Of a DNA stretch of 64,000 nt, positions 46,017 through 56,049 are shown one piece after another. Under the pieces are notes generated by a model that was given only the letters and a program-made list of their open reading frames with translations, did no database searches and was not told where the DNA came from. Location of the stretch: the NCBI GenBank assembly GCA_004796375.1, contig QZLA01000306.1, positions 1 through 64,000 on the forward strand, read 5' to 3'. Source of the stretch: Desulfobacteraceae bacterium. Lineage in GTDB: Bacteria > Desulfobacterota > Desulfobacteria > Desulfobacterales > Desulfobacteraceae. The translations under genes were made by a program, and so were the position numbers. Each line of letters opens with the position of its first letter. The stretch's first letter is position 1.

Positions 46017-47936
46017 ATGGGTAAGACAATTGGAATAGATCTTGGTACAACCAACTCTTGCGTTGCCGTCATGGAAGGCGGTGAATCAAAAATCATTACC
46101 AACTCGGAAGGGGGACGGACAACACCTTCGATCGTCGCCCTGGCTGAAAGCGGAGAACGGCTGGTTGGCCAGACGGCCAAAAGGCAGGCCATTACCAATC
46201 CAGAAAACACCGTATTTGGTGTCAAACGACTGATCGGCCGGAAATTCAATTCTAAAGAGGTCCAGGATGATATCCCGGTACTTCCCTATAAGCTTGAAGC
46301 CGCCTCCAATGGTGATACGCGGATCAACCTCAGGGGCAAGCAGCACAGCCCGGCGGAAATATCATCCTTTATCCTGGCCAATATCAAAAAAACCGCTGAA
46401 GAATACCTGGGCGAAGAGGTCACCAAAGCCGTAATTACAGTTCCCGCATACTTTAATGACTCCCAGCGTCAGGCAACCAAGGATGCCGGTAAAATCGCCG
46501 GCCTTGAAGTGGAGCGTATTATCAACGAGCCCACTGCCGCAGCCCTGGCATATGGCATGGATAAAAAGTCGGAACAGAAAATTGCGGTATTCGATCTTGG
46601 CGGCGGTACCTTCGATGTATCCGTGCTTGAAATCGGGGATGGGGTGTTTGAAGTGAAGTCCACCTCCGGTGACACCCACCTGGGTGGCGAGGATTTTGAC
46701 TTAAGAATCATTGACTATGTGGCTGACGAGTTTAAAAAGGAACAGGGCATTGATATCCGTTCCGATAAAATGGCACTTCAGCGCCTCAAAGAAGCGGCTG
46801 AAAAAGCCAAAATGGAACTGTCCTCCGCCGTGGAAAGCAGCATCAACCTGCCGTTCATCACTGCGGATGCCAGCGGCCCCAAACACCTGGATGTCAAACT
46901 GACCCGCGCCAAACTTGAAGCCCTGGTATCCGACCTTCTGGACAACCTTGAAAAACCCTGTCTGACCGCCCTCAAGGAAGCCAACCTGGGTTCCGGTGGT
47001 GTCCATGAGGTGGTTCTGGTCGGTGGGATGACCCGTATGCCGGCAGTTCAAGACCGTGTTGAGAAAATTTTCGGAAAGAAACCCCATAAAGGCGTAAACC
47101 CGGATGAAGTCGTGGCCATGGGTGCAGCCATCCAGGGCGGCGTACTCCAGGGCGACGTTAACGACGTCCTTCTCCTGGATGTCACCCCGCTCTCTTTGGG
47201 TATTGAAACCCTGGGCGGTGTCATGACCAAGCTGATTGAAAAGAATACCACCATTCCGACCCGGAAAAGCCAGGTATTCTCCACTGCTGCAGATAACCAG
47301 CCGGCAGTATCCATCCATGTTCTCCAGGGAGAAAGAGAAATGGCGGCCGGAAACAAAACACTGGGTCAGTTTGAACTCTCTGACATCCCGCCGGCACCCA
47401 GGGGCGTACCCCAGATCGAAGTCACCTTTGACATCGATGCCAATGGTATCGTTCATGTATCTGCAAAAGACAAAGCGACCGGAAAAGAGCAGTCCATCCG
47501 GATCACTGCCGCGTCAGGCCTGTCTGAAGAGGAAATTGACAAGATGGTCAAGGATGCGGAACTCCATGCGGAAGAGGACAAGAAGAAACGCGAGCTGGTG
47601 GATACCAAGAATACGGCTGACAGCCTGGTAGACCAGACCGAGAAGACCCTCAAAGAGCATGGCGACAAAGTGGATGAAAGCACCAAGCAGTCCATTGAAA
47701 CTGCTGTAGAGGAACTCAAGCAGGTCAAGGACAGCGATGACCTTGAAACCATCAAGCAGAAAATCGAAGCATTGACCCAGGCATCCCATAAGCTGGCTGA
47801 AGTCATGTACCAGCAGGCCTCCCAGGATGGTGCTGCCGGTGCCCAGGGCGCAGAAGACCCGGGAGCAGGGGCGAATCCAGCTGATGATGATGTGGTGGAT
47901 GCCGATTTTGAAGAGGTTGACAAAGATAAGAAATAG
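46017..47936 (+). CDS. dnaK: DnaK (Hsp70) chaperone
   Basis: 639 residues. The ATPase domain opens [17 protein letters not shown] and contains [17 protein letters not shown] and [11 protein letters not shown]. The substrate-binding domain starts near [17 protein letters not shown] at about 390. The C-terminal lid ends in an acidic tail (FEEVDKDKK). Strong GGAGG ribosome site. No dnaJ follows; a terminator closes the grpE-dnaK unit. Confidence 0.98.
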   Translation: MGKTIGIDLGTTNSCVAVMEGGESKIITNSEGGRTTPSIVALAESGERLVGQTAKRQAITNPENTVFGVKRLIGRKFNSKEVQDDIPVLPYKLEAASNGDTRINLRGKQHSPAEISSFILANIKKTAEEYLGEEVTKAVITVPAYFNDSQRQATKDAGKIAGLEVERIINEPTAAALAYGMDKKSEQKIAVFDLGGGTFDVSVLEIGDGVFEVKSTSGDTHLGGEDFDLRIIDYVADEFKKEQGIDIRSDKMALQRLKEAAEKAKMELSSAVESSINLPFITADASGPKHLDVKLTRAKLEALVSDLLDNLEKPCLTALKEANLGSGGVHEVVLVGGMTRMPAVQDRVEKIFGKKPHKGVNPDEVVAMGAAIQGGVLQGDVNDVLLLDVTPLSLGIETLGGVMTKLIEKNTTIPTRKSQVFSTAADNQPAVSIHVLQGEREMAAGNKTLGQFELSDIPPAPRGVPQIEVTFDIDANGIVHVSAKDKATGKEQSIRITAASGLSEEEIDKMVKDAELHAEEDKKKRELVDTKNTADSLVDQTEKTLKEHGDKVDESTKQSIETAVEELKQVKDSDDLETIKQKIEALTQASHKLAEVMYQQASQDGAAGAQGAEDPGAGANPADDDVVDADFEEVDKDKK

Positions 47937-47961
47937 CCCCATGTAAAACCGATTGAATATA

Positions 47962-48004
47962 ATCCCGCCGTGTTCTATAGTTGCACGGCGGGATTTTTAT
48001 TTTT
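47962..48004 (+). terminator. Terminator of grpE-dnaK
   Basis: CCCGCCGTG pairs with CACGGCGGG around an 11-base loop, followed by ATTTTTATTTTT. Confidence 0.9.
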
Positions 48005-48050
48005 ACACCTGTGAATCAAGAGGGAATCCTTTACCGGTATGGGTTAACAT

Positions 48051-49640
48051 ATGATCATAACAGAGATACTGGCCAGAAACAGCCGGCTGTTTTCCAGCCG
48101 GACCGCGCTCATCGAAAGATGCCCTGTCGATAACACCCGGCGCTCCATTTCCTGGAAACAGTTCCAGCACCAGGCCAATCAACTGGGGAACGCCTTGTCC
48201 GGAAGCGGCATAGAAAAGGGAGACCGGGTGGTCATCCTGATGACCAACTGCCTGGAATGGCTGCCGGTCTATTTTGGCGTTCTGTCTACGGGCGCCCTGG
48301 CTGTTCCCCTCAATTTTCGTTTTGAGTCGGACAAGATCGAACTATGCACCGGGATCGCGGAGCCCAAGGCCTTTATTTTCGGACCGGAGTTCATCCAGCG
48401 CATTGAAGCAGTCAAATCCTCTCTGGATCAACATGTGGAACAGTGGATATTCTGCGGTCTGCCATCTGACTGCCCGGACTGGGCCATCCACCTTGATGCG
48501 TTTGGCAAGCCCTTTAGCGGTAAACAAACGCCCCAAGTTTCCATTGAGCTGCTGGATGATGCGGCCCTCTATTTCACCTCCGGCACCACCGGAGATCCCA
48601 AAGCCGTACTGCTGACCCACAGAAATCTTGAACATGCCTGTTATGTAGAAAATAATCACCACGGTCAAACCACTGACGATGTCTTTTTGTGCATCCCTCC
48701 CCTGTATCATACCGGGGCCAAAATGCACTGGATGGGCAGCTTTCTTGTGGGTGGTACCGGAGTCCTGCTCAAAGGGGTCAGCCCGAAATGGATACTTGAA
48801 GCCGTGTCCGAAGAGAAAGCCACCATTGTGTGGCTGCTGGTTCCATGGGCCCATGATATCCTCATTGCCATTGAAAATAATGATGTGGAACTGGACCACT
48901 ATGAGCTGGATCAATGGCGCCTGATGCACATTGGTGCTCAGCCGGTTCCCCAGGTACTGGTTGAAAAATGGCAGCAGGTATTTCCTTTGCAGGCCTATGA
49001 TACCAATTACGGTCTTACCGAGTCTACCGGTCCGGGGTGTGTGCACCTGGGGGTTGCCAATAATCACAAAGTCGGCGCTATCGGGCTTCCCGGGTTTGAC
49101 TGGGAAGCAAAGATCGTTGATAAAACCGGTGAGTGTATGCCTTTAAATGAATCCGGCGAACTGGTGGTCAAGGGCCCCGGGGTGATGAAAGCATATTACA
49201 AGAACCCTGAGGCCACCCGGAAAACCTTGAAGAACGGCTGGCTGCTCACCGGTGATGTTGCGCGGTTTGACCGTCACGGATTCATCTGGCTGGTTGACCG
49301 GGTCAAGGATATGATCATTTATGGCGGAGAAAACATTTTTCCCGTGGAAATCGAGAATTTCTTCATGACCCATGACCGGATCAAGGACATTGCCGTGATC
49401 GGCCTTCCGGATGAACGGTTAGGTGAAATCCCCGTCGGTATCATCTGCCCCAAGCCCGGGGCGGATCTGACCGAACAGGAGATCATCGATTTCCAAAAGG
49501 AGCTGCCGCGATACAAGCAGCTTAGGAAGATCTTTTTCGGTGATGTGCCGAGAAATCCCACCGGTAAGATTGAAAAGCCGAAGCTCAGACGAGTGTATGC
49601 ACCGGATAAGCGTAAAGATATCCATAAATTGCTGCGATAA
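48051..49640 (+). CDS. Acyl-CoA synthetase (AMP-forming)
   Basis: 529 residues of the ANL superfamily. The P-loop is YFTSGTTGDPKAVLLTH near 177, the adenine motif YGLTESTGPG near 325, the hinge GWLLTGDVARFDRHGFIWLVDRVKD near 398-425, and the C-terminal lysine in NPTGKIEKPKLR. It activates a carboxylic acid for CoA-dependent metabolism; chain length cannot be read from sequence. It differs from the other acyl-CoA ligase in the window (12706) and stands alone, downstream of dnaK. Confidence 0.9.
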   Translation: MIITEILARNSRLFSSRTALIERCPVDNTRRSISWKQFQHQANQLGNALSGSGIEKGDRVVILMTNCLEWLPVYFGVLSTGALAVPLNFRFESDKIELCTGIAEPKAFIFGPEFIQRIEAVKSSLDQHVEQWIFCGLPSDCPDWAIHLDAFGKPFSGKQTPQVSIELLDDAALYFTSGTTGDPKAVLLTHRNLEHACYVENNHHGQTTDDVFLCIPPLYHTGAKMHWMGSFLVGGTGVLLKGVSPKWILEAVSEEKATIVWLLVPWAHDILIAIENNDVELDHYELDQWRLMHIGAQPVPQVLVEKWQQVFPLQAYDTNYGLTESTGPGCVHLGVANNHKVGAIGLPGFDWEAKIVDKTGECMPLNESGELVVKGPGVMKAYYKNPEATRKTLKNGWLLTGDVARFDRHGFIWLVDRVKDMIIYGGENIFPVEIENFFMTHDRIKDIAVIGLPDERLGEIPVGIICPKPGADLTEQEIIDFQKELPRYKQLRKIFFGDVPRNPTGKIEKPKLRRVYAPDKRKDIHKLLR

Positions 49641-49704
49641 TCCTGTGAAAGCCGTTTTGGTCAAATGATTCGGATAAACCTATGATTCTGAATAAGGAAA
49701 CCCC

Positions 49705-50373
49705 ATGCCATCCATCAAACAACTCATCCTCCCGATACTGATTGCGTGTTTCAGCCTCCTGAACGTTACAGCGTTCGTCTTTGCCCAATCGGATCAGCAG
49801 TTGCTGGACCAGTTGATTTCAGGAATTGAAACCACCTATTCCAACAAGGGCTTCTCAGCAGACTTTAACCAGCTGTCCCGCCTCAACGCACTGGATATCA
49901 CCGAGAAAGCCAGCGGCAAAGCATTTTTCTCGCACCCCGGAAAAATGAAATGGGAGTACCGCTCACCGGATGTCCACCAGGTGATCACCAATGGTCGCAC
50001 CCTGTGGATCTATAAACCGGATGAAAACCAGGTGATCCAGGGGAATGCGGACCGGTTGTTCAAATCCGGAGCAGGCGGCGGGTTCCTGTCAGACATTTCC
50101 ATGATCCGAAAACACTTTGAGATCAAGCTCAAAGAAGCCAATGAACAATCCGTACAGATCGACATGGTATCCCGAACCCAGAACCCGGATATCGCCTCCA
50201 TTGTGCTGACCGTGGACCGGAAAACTTTCGAGATCACCCAGGTGGTTACATACAACATGTACGACGATGCCACCCGGTTCGATTTTTCAAATATCCGGTT
50301 CGATCAGTTTGATGACAGCCTGTTCGAATTTGTACCCCCAGCCAAAAGCGATGTCATTCAGATGAGTGAGTAA
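49705..50373 (+). CDS. lolA: LolA-type outer-membrane lipoprotein carrier
   Basis: 222 residues with a signal peptide (KQLILPILIACFSLLNVTAFVFA). The periplasmic unclosed-barrel fold is evident from GFSADFNQLSRLNA, ASGKAFFSHPGKMKWEY, QVITNGRTLWIYKPDENQV and FDFSNIRFDQFDDSLFEFVPP. It ferries lipoproteins from the inner membrane to the outer membrane. NadA starts 16 bases after its stop. Confidence 0.9.
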   Translation: MPSIKQLILPILIACFSLLNVTAFVFAQSDQQLLDQLISGIETTYSNKGFSADFNQLSRLNALDITEKASGKAFFSHPGKMKWEYRSPDVHQVITNGRTLWIYKPDENQVIQGNADRLFKSGAGGGFLSDISMIRKHFEIKLKEANEQSVQIDMVSRTQNPDIASIVLTVDRKTFEITQVVTYNMYDDATRFDFSNIRFDQFDDSLFEFVPPAKSDVIQMSE

Positions 50374-50389
50374 ACCAAAGGAAGATATT

Positions 50390-51286
50390 ATGAAAGAAAG
50401 AATCAGAGAACTGGTCAAGGAATTAAATGCCATTATCCTGGCACACAATTACCAGCCGCCTGAAATCCAGGACATTGCTGATCTGTGCGGTGACTCACTG
50501 GAACTGAGCATCAGAGCGTCCCAGACCGATGCAGACATCATCGTGTTCTGCGGCGTGATGTTCATGGCTGAAACCGCTTCCATACTCTCACCTGAAAAAA
50601 CGGTCCTGCTACCGGTTCATGATGCAGGATGCCCCATGGCGGACATGGTGGAACCGGGCGCACTTAAAGCCAAAAAAGAGGCGTTGGGCAATCCTCCCGT
50701 GGTCACCTATGTCAACTCCACTGCGGCGGTTAAAGCCCTGTCAGATATCTGCTGCACCTCGGCCAATGTGATCGACGTGGTCAACAGCCTGGATGAAAAT
50801 GAAGTACTGATGACCCCGGATAAAAACCTGGCGCAATATGCGGCGGCCCATACGGATAAAACCGTCCATATCTGGGACGGATACTGCCCGTTCCACAACA
50901 ACCTGACCCGTGAGGATGTACTTCAGGCCAAGGCCCGCCACCCTCAGGCACTCTTTGTTGCTCACCCGGAGTGTCCGCCTGAGGTACTTGAGATGGCCGA
51001 TGCCATCCGGTCCACCTCCGGAATGATCCGGTTTGCCGGGGAGTCTGATGCAGCATCCTTTATCCTGGGGACTGAAGTGGGGCTGCTCTATCCGATCTCA
51101 AAAGCCTATCCGGACAAGCAGTTTTATGAAACCTCGGATAAGATGTTTTGTACCGACATGAAGAAGATCGGCCTCAAGGATGTGCTCAACAGCCTTGACA
51201 CCCTGTCTGGCAAGGTAAAGGTGCCTGAAGAGATCAGAAAAGATGCCATCCGACCGGTTCAGCGGATGATCGACTTGAAGCTCTAA
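50390..51286 (+). CDS. nadA: Quinolinate synthase
   Basis: 298 residues from the ATG at 50390, preceded by AAAGGAAG; an in-frame ATG at 50366 would overlap lolA. It condenses iminoaspartate with dihydroxyacetone phosphate in NAD synthesis, using a [4Fe-4S] cluster. The expected ligands C81 (AGCPMADM), C166 (DGYCPFHN) and C254 (KMFCTDM) are present, as is HNYQPPEIQDIAD. Standalone nadA without nadB and nadC next to it. Confidence 0.95.
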   Translation: MKERIRELVKELNAIILAHNYQPPEIQDIADLCGDSLELSIRASQTDADIIVFCGVMFMAETASILSPEKTVLLPVHDAGCPMADMVEPGALKAKKEALGNPPVVTYVNSTAAVKALSDICCTSANVIDVVNSLDENEVLMTPDKNLAQYAAAHTDKTVHIWDGYCPFHNNLTREDVLQAKARHPQALFVAHPECPPEVLEMADAIRSTSGMIRFAGESDAASFILGTEVGLLYPISKAYPDKQFYETSDKMFCTDMKKIGLKDVLNSLDTLSGKVKVPEEIRKDAIRPVQRMIDLKL

Positions 51287-51292
51287 ACAAAC

Positions 51293-51320
51293 GGGCTGTG
51301 CACCGCATGGTGCACAGCCC
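51293..51320. terminator. Hairpin terminator between nadA and yebC
   Basis: GGGCTGTGCAC / GTGCACAGCCC with a 6-base loop, lying between convergent genes. The T-run is weak on both strands. Confidence 0.7.
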
Positions 51321-51346
51321 CAATTCTCATCTTGATGACTGTCTGG

Positions 51347-52090
51347 TTATAATGCGTTCAGCACATCGTCCGGTATATCTGCATTGGTATAGAATTTCTG
51401 GACATCGTCACAGTCATCCAGTACATCCATGAACCTGCACATCTGTTCGGCTTCCCTGCCCTCAACCTTGGTGTAATTCTGAGGCAGCATGGTGATTTCA
51501 GCCACCTCGAACTTGATTTCTGCGCCCTCAAGGGCATCCCTGACCGCATCAAAGTCATCCGGCATGGTAATCACGTCAAACCCGTCACCCTCCTCCTTGA
51601 TATCCTCGGCACCGGCGTCCAGTGCCAACTCCATCAGGGTATCCTCATCCGCATCCGCCTTGCTCACGGAGATCAGGCCCTTTTTATCGAACATCCAGGC
51701 CACACAGCCATCGGTTCCAACATTGCCGCCTGCTTTAGAAAAGGCGTGACGGACCTCGGCAATGGTCCGGTTGCGGTTATCGGTCAGGCACTCCACCAGG
51801 ACGGCTACCCCGCCGGGTCCGTAACCCTCGTATACGATCTCTTCATAATCGACACCTTCAAGCTCCCCGGTCCCTTTCTTTATGGCGCGCTCCAGGTTAT
51901 CCTTGGGCATATTTTGGGCTTTGGCCTGGTTAATGGCATGTCTCAATCTCGGATTGGCCGCCGGGTCACCGCCGCCCATCCGGGCGGCTACGGTGATCTC
52001 CTTGATCAGCTTGGTAAAAACTTTACCGCGCTTGGCATCTGCCGCCCCTTTTTTATGTTTGATTGATGACCATTTATTATGACCTGCCAT
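51347..52090 (-). CDS. yebC: YebC/PmpR-family (TACO1-like) protein
   Basis: 247 residues, full length. It begins [20 protein letters not shown], the hallmark of the family, and contains [14 protein letters not shown]. Members act as transcriptional regulators or help ribosomes through polyproline stretches. It overlaps nothing and is ten bases downstream of rlmE, in a run radA-rlmE-yebC. Confidence 0.95.
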   Translation of the reverse strand: MAGHNKWSSIKHKKGAADAKRGKVFTKLIKEITVAARMGGGDPAANPRLRHAINQAKAQNMPKDNLERAIKKGTGELEGVDYEEIVYEGYGPGGVAVLVECLTDNRNRTIAEVRHAFSKAGGNVGTDGCVAWMFDKKGLISVSKADADEDTLMELALDAGAEDIKEEGDGFDVITMPDDFDAVRDALEGAEIKFEVAEITMLPQNYTKVEGREAEQMCRFMDVLDDCDDVQKFYTNADIPDDVLNAL

Positions 52091-52100
52091 AGATTCCTCC

Positions 52101-52706
52101 TTATTTTTTATCTTTCCCGATAATATATATTTCTTTACTGGATTTTCTGCAACTCTCAGGCTTAAATATTTTGCACTGTTTGAATAATTGTTTCACGGTT
52201 TTGTTGAATTGATCAAACTCTTTTCCCTGAAAGATCTTGCAGACAAAATGTCCGTTGGGCTCCAGGTAGTCCTGTGCCACTTTAAGCGCCATTTCACACA
52301 ACTCAAACGACTTTAAGGCATCGACATCCTTTCTACCCGTGGTTGCCGGTGCCATATCACTTAGAACGGTGGCAAATCGATCCTGATCAGTGAGCAAACC
52401 ATTTTCCTCGAGTCTAAGGATATCGCCGACCAGTGCAGTGGCCTGTCCCGGAAGAGCGGTTTCCACGGGTTTAAGATCGATCCCGATCACCCGTGCCTGG
52501 GGGCCTGCCTGCTGGGCAGCATACAACAGCCACGAGCCCGGCGAACACCCCAGGTCCAGTACGGGTTTGTTTTTCTGGATCACCCTGAATTTTTTCTGGA
52601 TCTCCATCAATTTATACACCGAACGGGCCGGATAATTATCACTCTTCGCCTGTTGTGTCAGATGATCGGCCCATTGCCCGGATTTACCTTTCCTTGATCG
52701 TTTCAT
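52101..52706 (-). CDS. rlmE: RlmE/FtsJ 23S rRNA 2'-O-methyltransferase
   Basis: 201 residues. The catalytic tetrad K32-D117-K157-E192 is intact (VYKLMEI, SDMAP, CKIF, SKEIY). The SAM motif is [12 protein letters not shown] at 49-60. It methylates U2552 (E. coli numbering) in the large ribosomal subunit. 15 bases after radA, same strand. Confidence 0.95.
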   Translation of the reverse strand: MKRSRKGKSGQWADHLTQQAKSDNYPARSVYKLMEIQKKFRVIQKNKPVLDLGCSPGSWLLYAAQQAGPQARVIGIDLKPVETALPGQATALVGDILRLEENGLLTDQDRFATVLSDMAPATTGRKDVDALKSFELCEMALKVAQDYLEPNGHFVCKIFQGKEFDQFNKTVKQLFKQCKIFKPESCRKSSKEIYIIGKDKK

Positions 52707-52721
52707 CGCTTTTACCCAACC

Positions 52722-54083
52722 TTAAAACATAATTCCGATGGCCTCTTTGAGAAACCGCACCCCATCGATGACAACCCCGTTGATTTTCGGCATCTGCCCC
52801 TTGCTGCTTTTGGGAATGATACACCGTTCAAACCCCATCTTCACCGCCTCCTTGACCCGGGATTCAATATGACTGACCGCACGGATCTCGCCGGTCAGGC
52901 CGATCTCACCGATGAGGGTGGTCTTCTCCGGTACCATCCGGTCCAGAAAACTTCCGGCCAGGGCGGCTGCAATCCCTAAATCGGCGGCAGGTTCCGTGAC
53001 ACGCACCCCGCCGGTGACATTCATGAACAGGTCCAGGCCGGCAAGATTCATTCCCAATCGTTTCTCCATGACCGCAACGATCAGGGCCACCCGGTGATGA
53101 TCCAGGCCCAAAACCGTTCGCCGCGGATTTCCAAGGCCGCTGCTGGACACCAGTCCCTGGATCTCCACCAGGATGGGCCGTGTGCCCTCCATGCTGGCCG
53201 TCACCACAGACCCCGGTGCATTGACCGACCGTTCCGATAAAAACACTGCCGAGGGGTTGAGCACTTCGGCAAGACCGTTTTCCTTCATTTCAAACACGCC
53301 GATCTCATTGGTGGAACCGAACCGGTTTTTCACAGCCCTCAGGATCCTGAACACGTGACTTTTATCCCCTTCAAAATAGAGCACGGTGTCCACCATGTGC
53401 TCCATGATCCGCGGACCCGCGATTGCCCCCACCTTGGTGACATGTCCCACAAGGAAAATGGGAATCCCTTTGGATTTTGAAAGTTTCATGAACTGCATGG
53501 AGGCTTCCCGGATCTGGGTCACACTGCCGGGTGTAGAGGAGATATCCGGATGAAAAACCGTCTGGATGGAATCGATCACCACGGCCGTATATTTTCCCTT
53601 TTCAATCATGGCCAGGATGCGGTCGAGATCGGTCTCCGACACCAGGAACATGTCGGATGACTCTGACGCCAGGCGCTGCCCCCGCATTTTCAATTGCCGA
53701 ATCGATTCCTCGCCGGACACATACAGGGTTTTCTTCTTATTGCGGGCCAGGCTTGACAATACCTGGAGCATGAGTGTGGATTTGCCGATACCCGGATCTC
53801 CGCCGATCAGGACCAGGGATCCGTCAACGATCCCCCCGCCCAGGACCCGGTCAAACTCATCGATACCGGTCATCATACGGAAGGTTTCCTCAAAATCGAT
53901 GGCATCCATGGGCACGGGCTCGCTGAGTGCCGCCCCTTTACCTGAGCCGCCCGTACGTGAAATCAGTTTTTCCTCTATAAGGGAATCCCATGCGCCACAG
54001 TCGGGGCATCGGCCCATCCACTTGGGTGACTGCCCCCCGCAGGTCTGGCATCTGAATATGACCCGGTCCGATTTTTTTACCAT
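52722..54083 (-). CDS. radA: RadA (Sms) DNA repair ATPase
   Basis: 453 residues from the ATG at 54083, which follows GGAAGG; a longer frame to 54134 has no ribosome site. The zinc finger has C12, C15, C26, C29; Walker A is GGDPGIGKST near 90; the RadA-specific KNRFGSTNE motif is near 250; the C-terminal Lon-protease-like domain follows. It promotes branch migration of recombination intermediates. First gene of radA-rlmE-yebC. Confidence 0.96.
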   Translation of the reverse strand: MVKKSDRVIFRCQTCGGQSPKWMGRCPDCGAWDSLIEEKLISRTGGSGKGAALSEPVPMDAIDFEETFRMMTGIDEFDRVLGGGIVDGSLVLIGGDPGIGKSTLMLQVLSSLARNKKKTLYVSGEESIRQLKMRGQRLASESSDMFLVSETDLDRILAMIEKGKYTAVVIDSIQTVFHPDISSTPGSVTQIREASMQFMKLSKSKGIPIFLVGHVTKVGAIAGPRIMEHMVDTVLYFEGDKSHVFRILRAVKNRFGSTNEIGVFEMKENGLAEVLNPSAVFLSERSVNAPGSVVTASMEGTRPILVEIQGLVSSSGLGNPRRTVLGLDHHRVALIVAVMEKRLGMNLAGLDLFMNVTGGVRVTEPAADLGIAAALAGSFLDRMVPEKTTLIGEIGLTGEIRAVSHIESRVKEAVKMGFERCIIPKSSKGQMPKINGVVIDGVRFLKEAIGIMF

Positions 54084-54305
54084 CTGTCCTTCCGTATCAG
54101 CGTCATCATTTCCGGTCGTTTTGTACCGGCACAAAGTGAGGATTTATATCATTTTGCAGGGGTTATGGCAACACCATCCGATCCCTGCCCCATGTGTGAC
54201 AAAGTATCCGGGATAGCCAACTACTAAGGAATACGACGCTGCCTTGACAGCGGCCATCAATGATGAGACAAATTAAGAACAATGTAAATAAAAAGAGGGA
54301 CCCGC

Positions 54306-55067
54306 ATGGGCAAGCTCAGGCTAAGATATCGGTTGGTTATCCTGGTTACCGGCGTTTTTCTGCTGTTGCCGGCACCCTGCTTTTCGAGTCAGTCACTGGT
54401 TGCGGTGATTGAAGTCTGGCCGCCATTCCGGATTGAATCCCCAAAAAGCCCCCATGGTTTTACCGGAATTGATATAGACATTCTGGATGGCCTTGCAAAG
54501 CACCTGGGTTGTAACATTGAGGTTCAGCGCCACCCGTTTGCAAGAGGCCTTGAGATGATCAGGGCGGGTAAGGCCGACTTGACGACCGGAATTGCGCATA
54601 CTGAAGCGCGCGCCGAATTCATCCGGTATGTACCGACCTCCTATTTTGCGGTGACACCGGTATTCTATACTCAAACCGGCAGGGGCGATATTGTTTCAAC
54701 CTATAATGACCTGTATCGATACAAAATAGGATACTCCATATATTCCGCGTACTTTGAGCCGTTCAATTCAGATACCGGTCTGGATAAGATCGGTATTTCC
54801 ACCGAAGAGCAGCTGATAAAAATGGTGGCGTTGGGACGTATCGACCTGATCATTGGCACGCACCCGAATCTGGCGTGGGATATCAAGAGGTATGGATTTA
54901 AAGACAGGGTAGAGCAGGTCCGGTATATTCCGCCCAAAACCACGCCGATCTTTTTTGGTCTGACCCGTAAAAAAGATAACACCAGGCTGCAGCAAGAGAT
55001 CGATCAATACCTGAACCAGATCATGACAAACGGTGAGCTTGACACCATCATCCAAGCCTATCAATAG
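54306..55067 (+). CDS. Periplasmic solute-binding protein, family 3
   Basis: 253 residues with a signal peptide (RLVILVTGVFLLLPAPCFS). The type II binding fold is apparent from VAVIEVWPPFRIESP, GFTGIDIDILDGLAKHLG, RAGKADLTTGIAHTEARAEF and VRYIPPKTTPIFFGLTRK. Ligands of the family are mostly amino acids. No ABC permease is next to it, so it may serve a distant transporter or a sensor. AGAGGGA ribosome site. Confidence 0.82.
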   Translation: MGKLRLRYRLVILVTGVFLLLPAPCFSSQSLVAVIEVWPPFRIESPKSPHGFTGIDIDILDGLAKHLGCNIEVQRHPFARGLEMIRAGKADLTTGIAHTEARAEFIRYVPTSYFAVTPVFYTQTGRGDIVSTYNDLYRYKIGYSIYSAYFEPFNSDTGLDKIGISTEEQLIKMVALGRIDLIIGTHPNLAWDIKRYGFKDRVEQVRYIPPKTTPIFFGLTRKKDNTRLQQEIDQYLNQIMTNGELDTIIQAYQ

Positions 55068-55372
55068 GCCGATTCATTGACCGGCTTTATCAGAGTGCAT
55101 GACCGCCATATCCTGGAAGTGATGGGCCATGGCTTCAACGCGGACCGAAAGTGCCTGGCCCACATCAAACAGGCCTATTTTATAGAGTTTCTCAACCTTC
55201 AAGAGCGTCTCCCGGGTTATTGATCAAAACAGGTTTCATGATAACCCGGTATCAAAAGAATTCAACCCCATGTTTGAAAACCACTAAAGGGGATGCACCA
55301 CTTGATTCAGGTCCCATCACGATATATGTTTTAAGTAACCCTCTTCAATGAACCCCGGTAAGGAGGCAGTAT
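55068..55372. other. Intergenic region, possible degraded small gene
   Basis: 305 bases between the solute-binding protein and cobA. On the minus strand it carries the open-frame remnant listed at 55074-55239. I see no riboswitch, tRNA or T-run terminator; a cobalamin riboswitch before cobA was sought but not recognised. Confidence 0.5.
55074..55239 (-). pseudogene. Possible frameshifted remnant of a small protein
   Basis: On the minus strand an ATG at 55239 opens MKPVLINNPGDALEG and stops, while the adjacent frame reads TLLKVEKLYKIGLFDVGQALS then VRVEAMAHHFQDMAVMHSDKAGQ to a TGA at 55074-55076. The latter is protein-like (amphipathic helix, balanced composition) but has no start codon of its own except TTG. 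It may be a decayed small gene or chance. No family recognised. Confidence 0.25.
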
Positions 55373-55930
55373 ATGGAAATCAAACGGCTCAAACCCGAAA
55401 AACCGCAGGGACTGGTGGTGGTCATCACGGGATATGGAAAAGGTAAAACCACCTCAGCCATGGGCATGGCACTCCGGGCCGCAGGACATCAGATGAAGGT
55501 GTGTATCATCCAGTTTATGAAAGGCGACCTTTATACCGGCGAGTGGGACAGCATCAAGCAACTGGCCCCCTTTGTGGAGATCCATGCGACCGGCAAAGGA
55601 TTCTGCGGAATACAGGGGAATCCCTATCCCCATTCAGAGCACCGGAAAAACGCCCAGGATGCCGTTGATCTGGCCAAACAGAAAATCAGCGGCAAAGACT
55701 TTAACCTGGTGATCCTCGACGAGATCAACAATGCACTGAAACTGAAACTGGTGGATCTGGAGCAGGTTCTTGACCTTCTGGATCAGCGCCCGAAACAGAT
55801 GCACCTGATTCTTACCGGCAGGGATGCCCATCCAAAGGTTGTTGAGATGGCCGATACCGTCAGTGAGGTCAGGGAGATCAAGCATGCCTATCAAAAGGAG
55901 ATCGAACCCCAACCCGGTGTTGATTATTGA
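55373..55930 (+). CDS. cobA: Cob(I)yrinic acid a,c-diamide adenosyltransferase (CobA/CobO/BtuR type)
   Basis: 185 residues. The P-loop GYGKGKTT is at 20-27; ASAMGMALRAAGHQMKVCIIQFMKG (in parts), FNLVILDEINNAL, and the ending TGRDAHPKVVEMADTVSEVREIKHAYQKEIEPQPGVDY match the family. It transfers the adenosyl group to cobalt, making coenzyme B12, which fits an organism with B12-dependent methyl or carbon metabolism. AAGGAGG ribosome site; monocistronic with its own terminator. Confidence 0.93.
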   Translation: MEIKRLKPEKPQGLVVVITGYGKGKTTSAMGMALRAAGHQMKVCIIQFMKGDLYTGEWDSIKQLAPFVEIHATGKGFCGIQGNPYPHSEHRKNAQDAVDLAKQKISGKDFNLVILDEINNALKLKLVDLEQVLDLLDQRPKQMHLILTGRDAHPKVVEMADTVSEVREIKHAYQKEIEPQPGVDY

Positions 55931-55966
55931 CCCGGGTTATCAGAAAAGGTAAACCCACAAGAAAAA

Positions 55967-56006
55967 CCCGGTGTCCTGGAAACCATATTCCGGGACACCG
56001 GGCTTT
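55967..56006 (+). terminator. Terminator of cobA
   Basis: CCCGGTGTCC pairs with GGACACCGGG, followed by CTTT. It lies between convergent cobA and trpB2. Confidence 0.7.
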
Positions 56007-56049
56007 CATGTTGGGAGCAGTTACTGCTCCGGGGGAGGATTCGATGAAC

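Noticed and set aside
55151-55351. 66-residue plus-strand frame before cobA
   Set aside because: No ribosome site, no protein-like pattern.
55230-55372. Cobalamin riboswitch before cobA
   Set aside because: The B12-box consensus and expected stem arrangement were not recognised in the 140 bases upstream.
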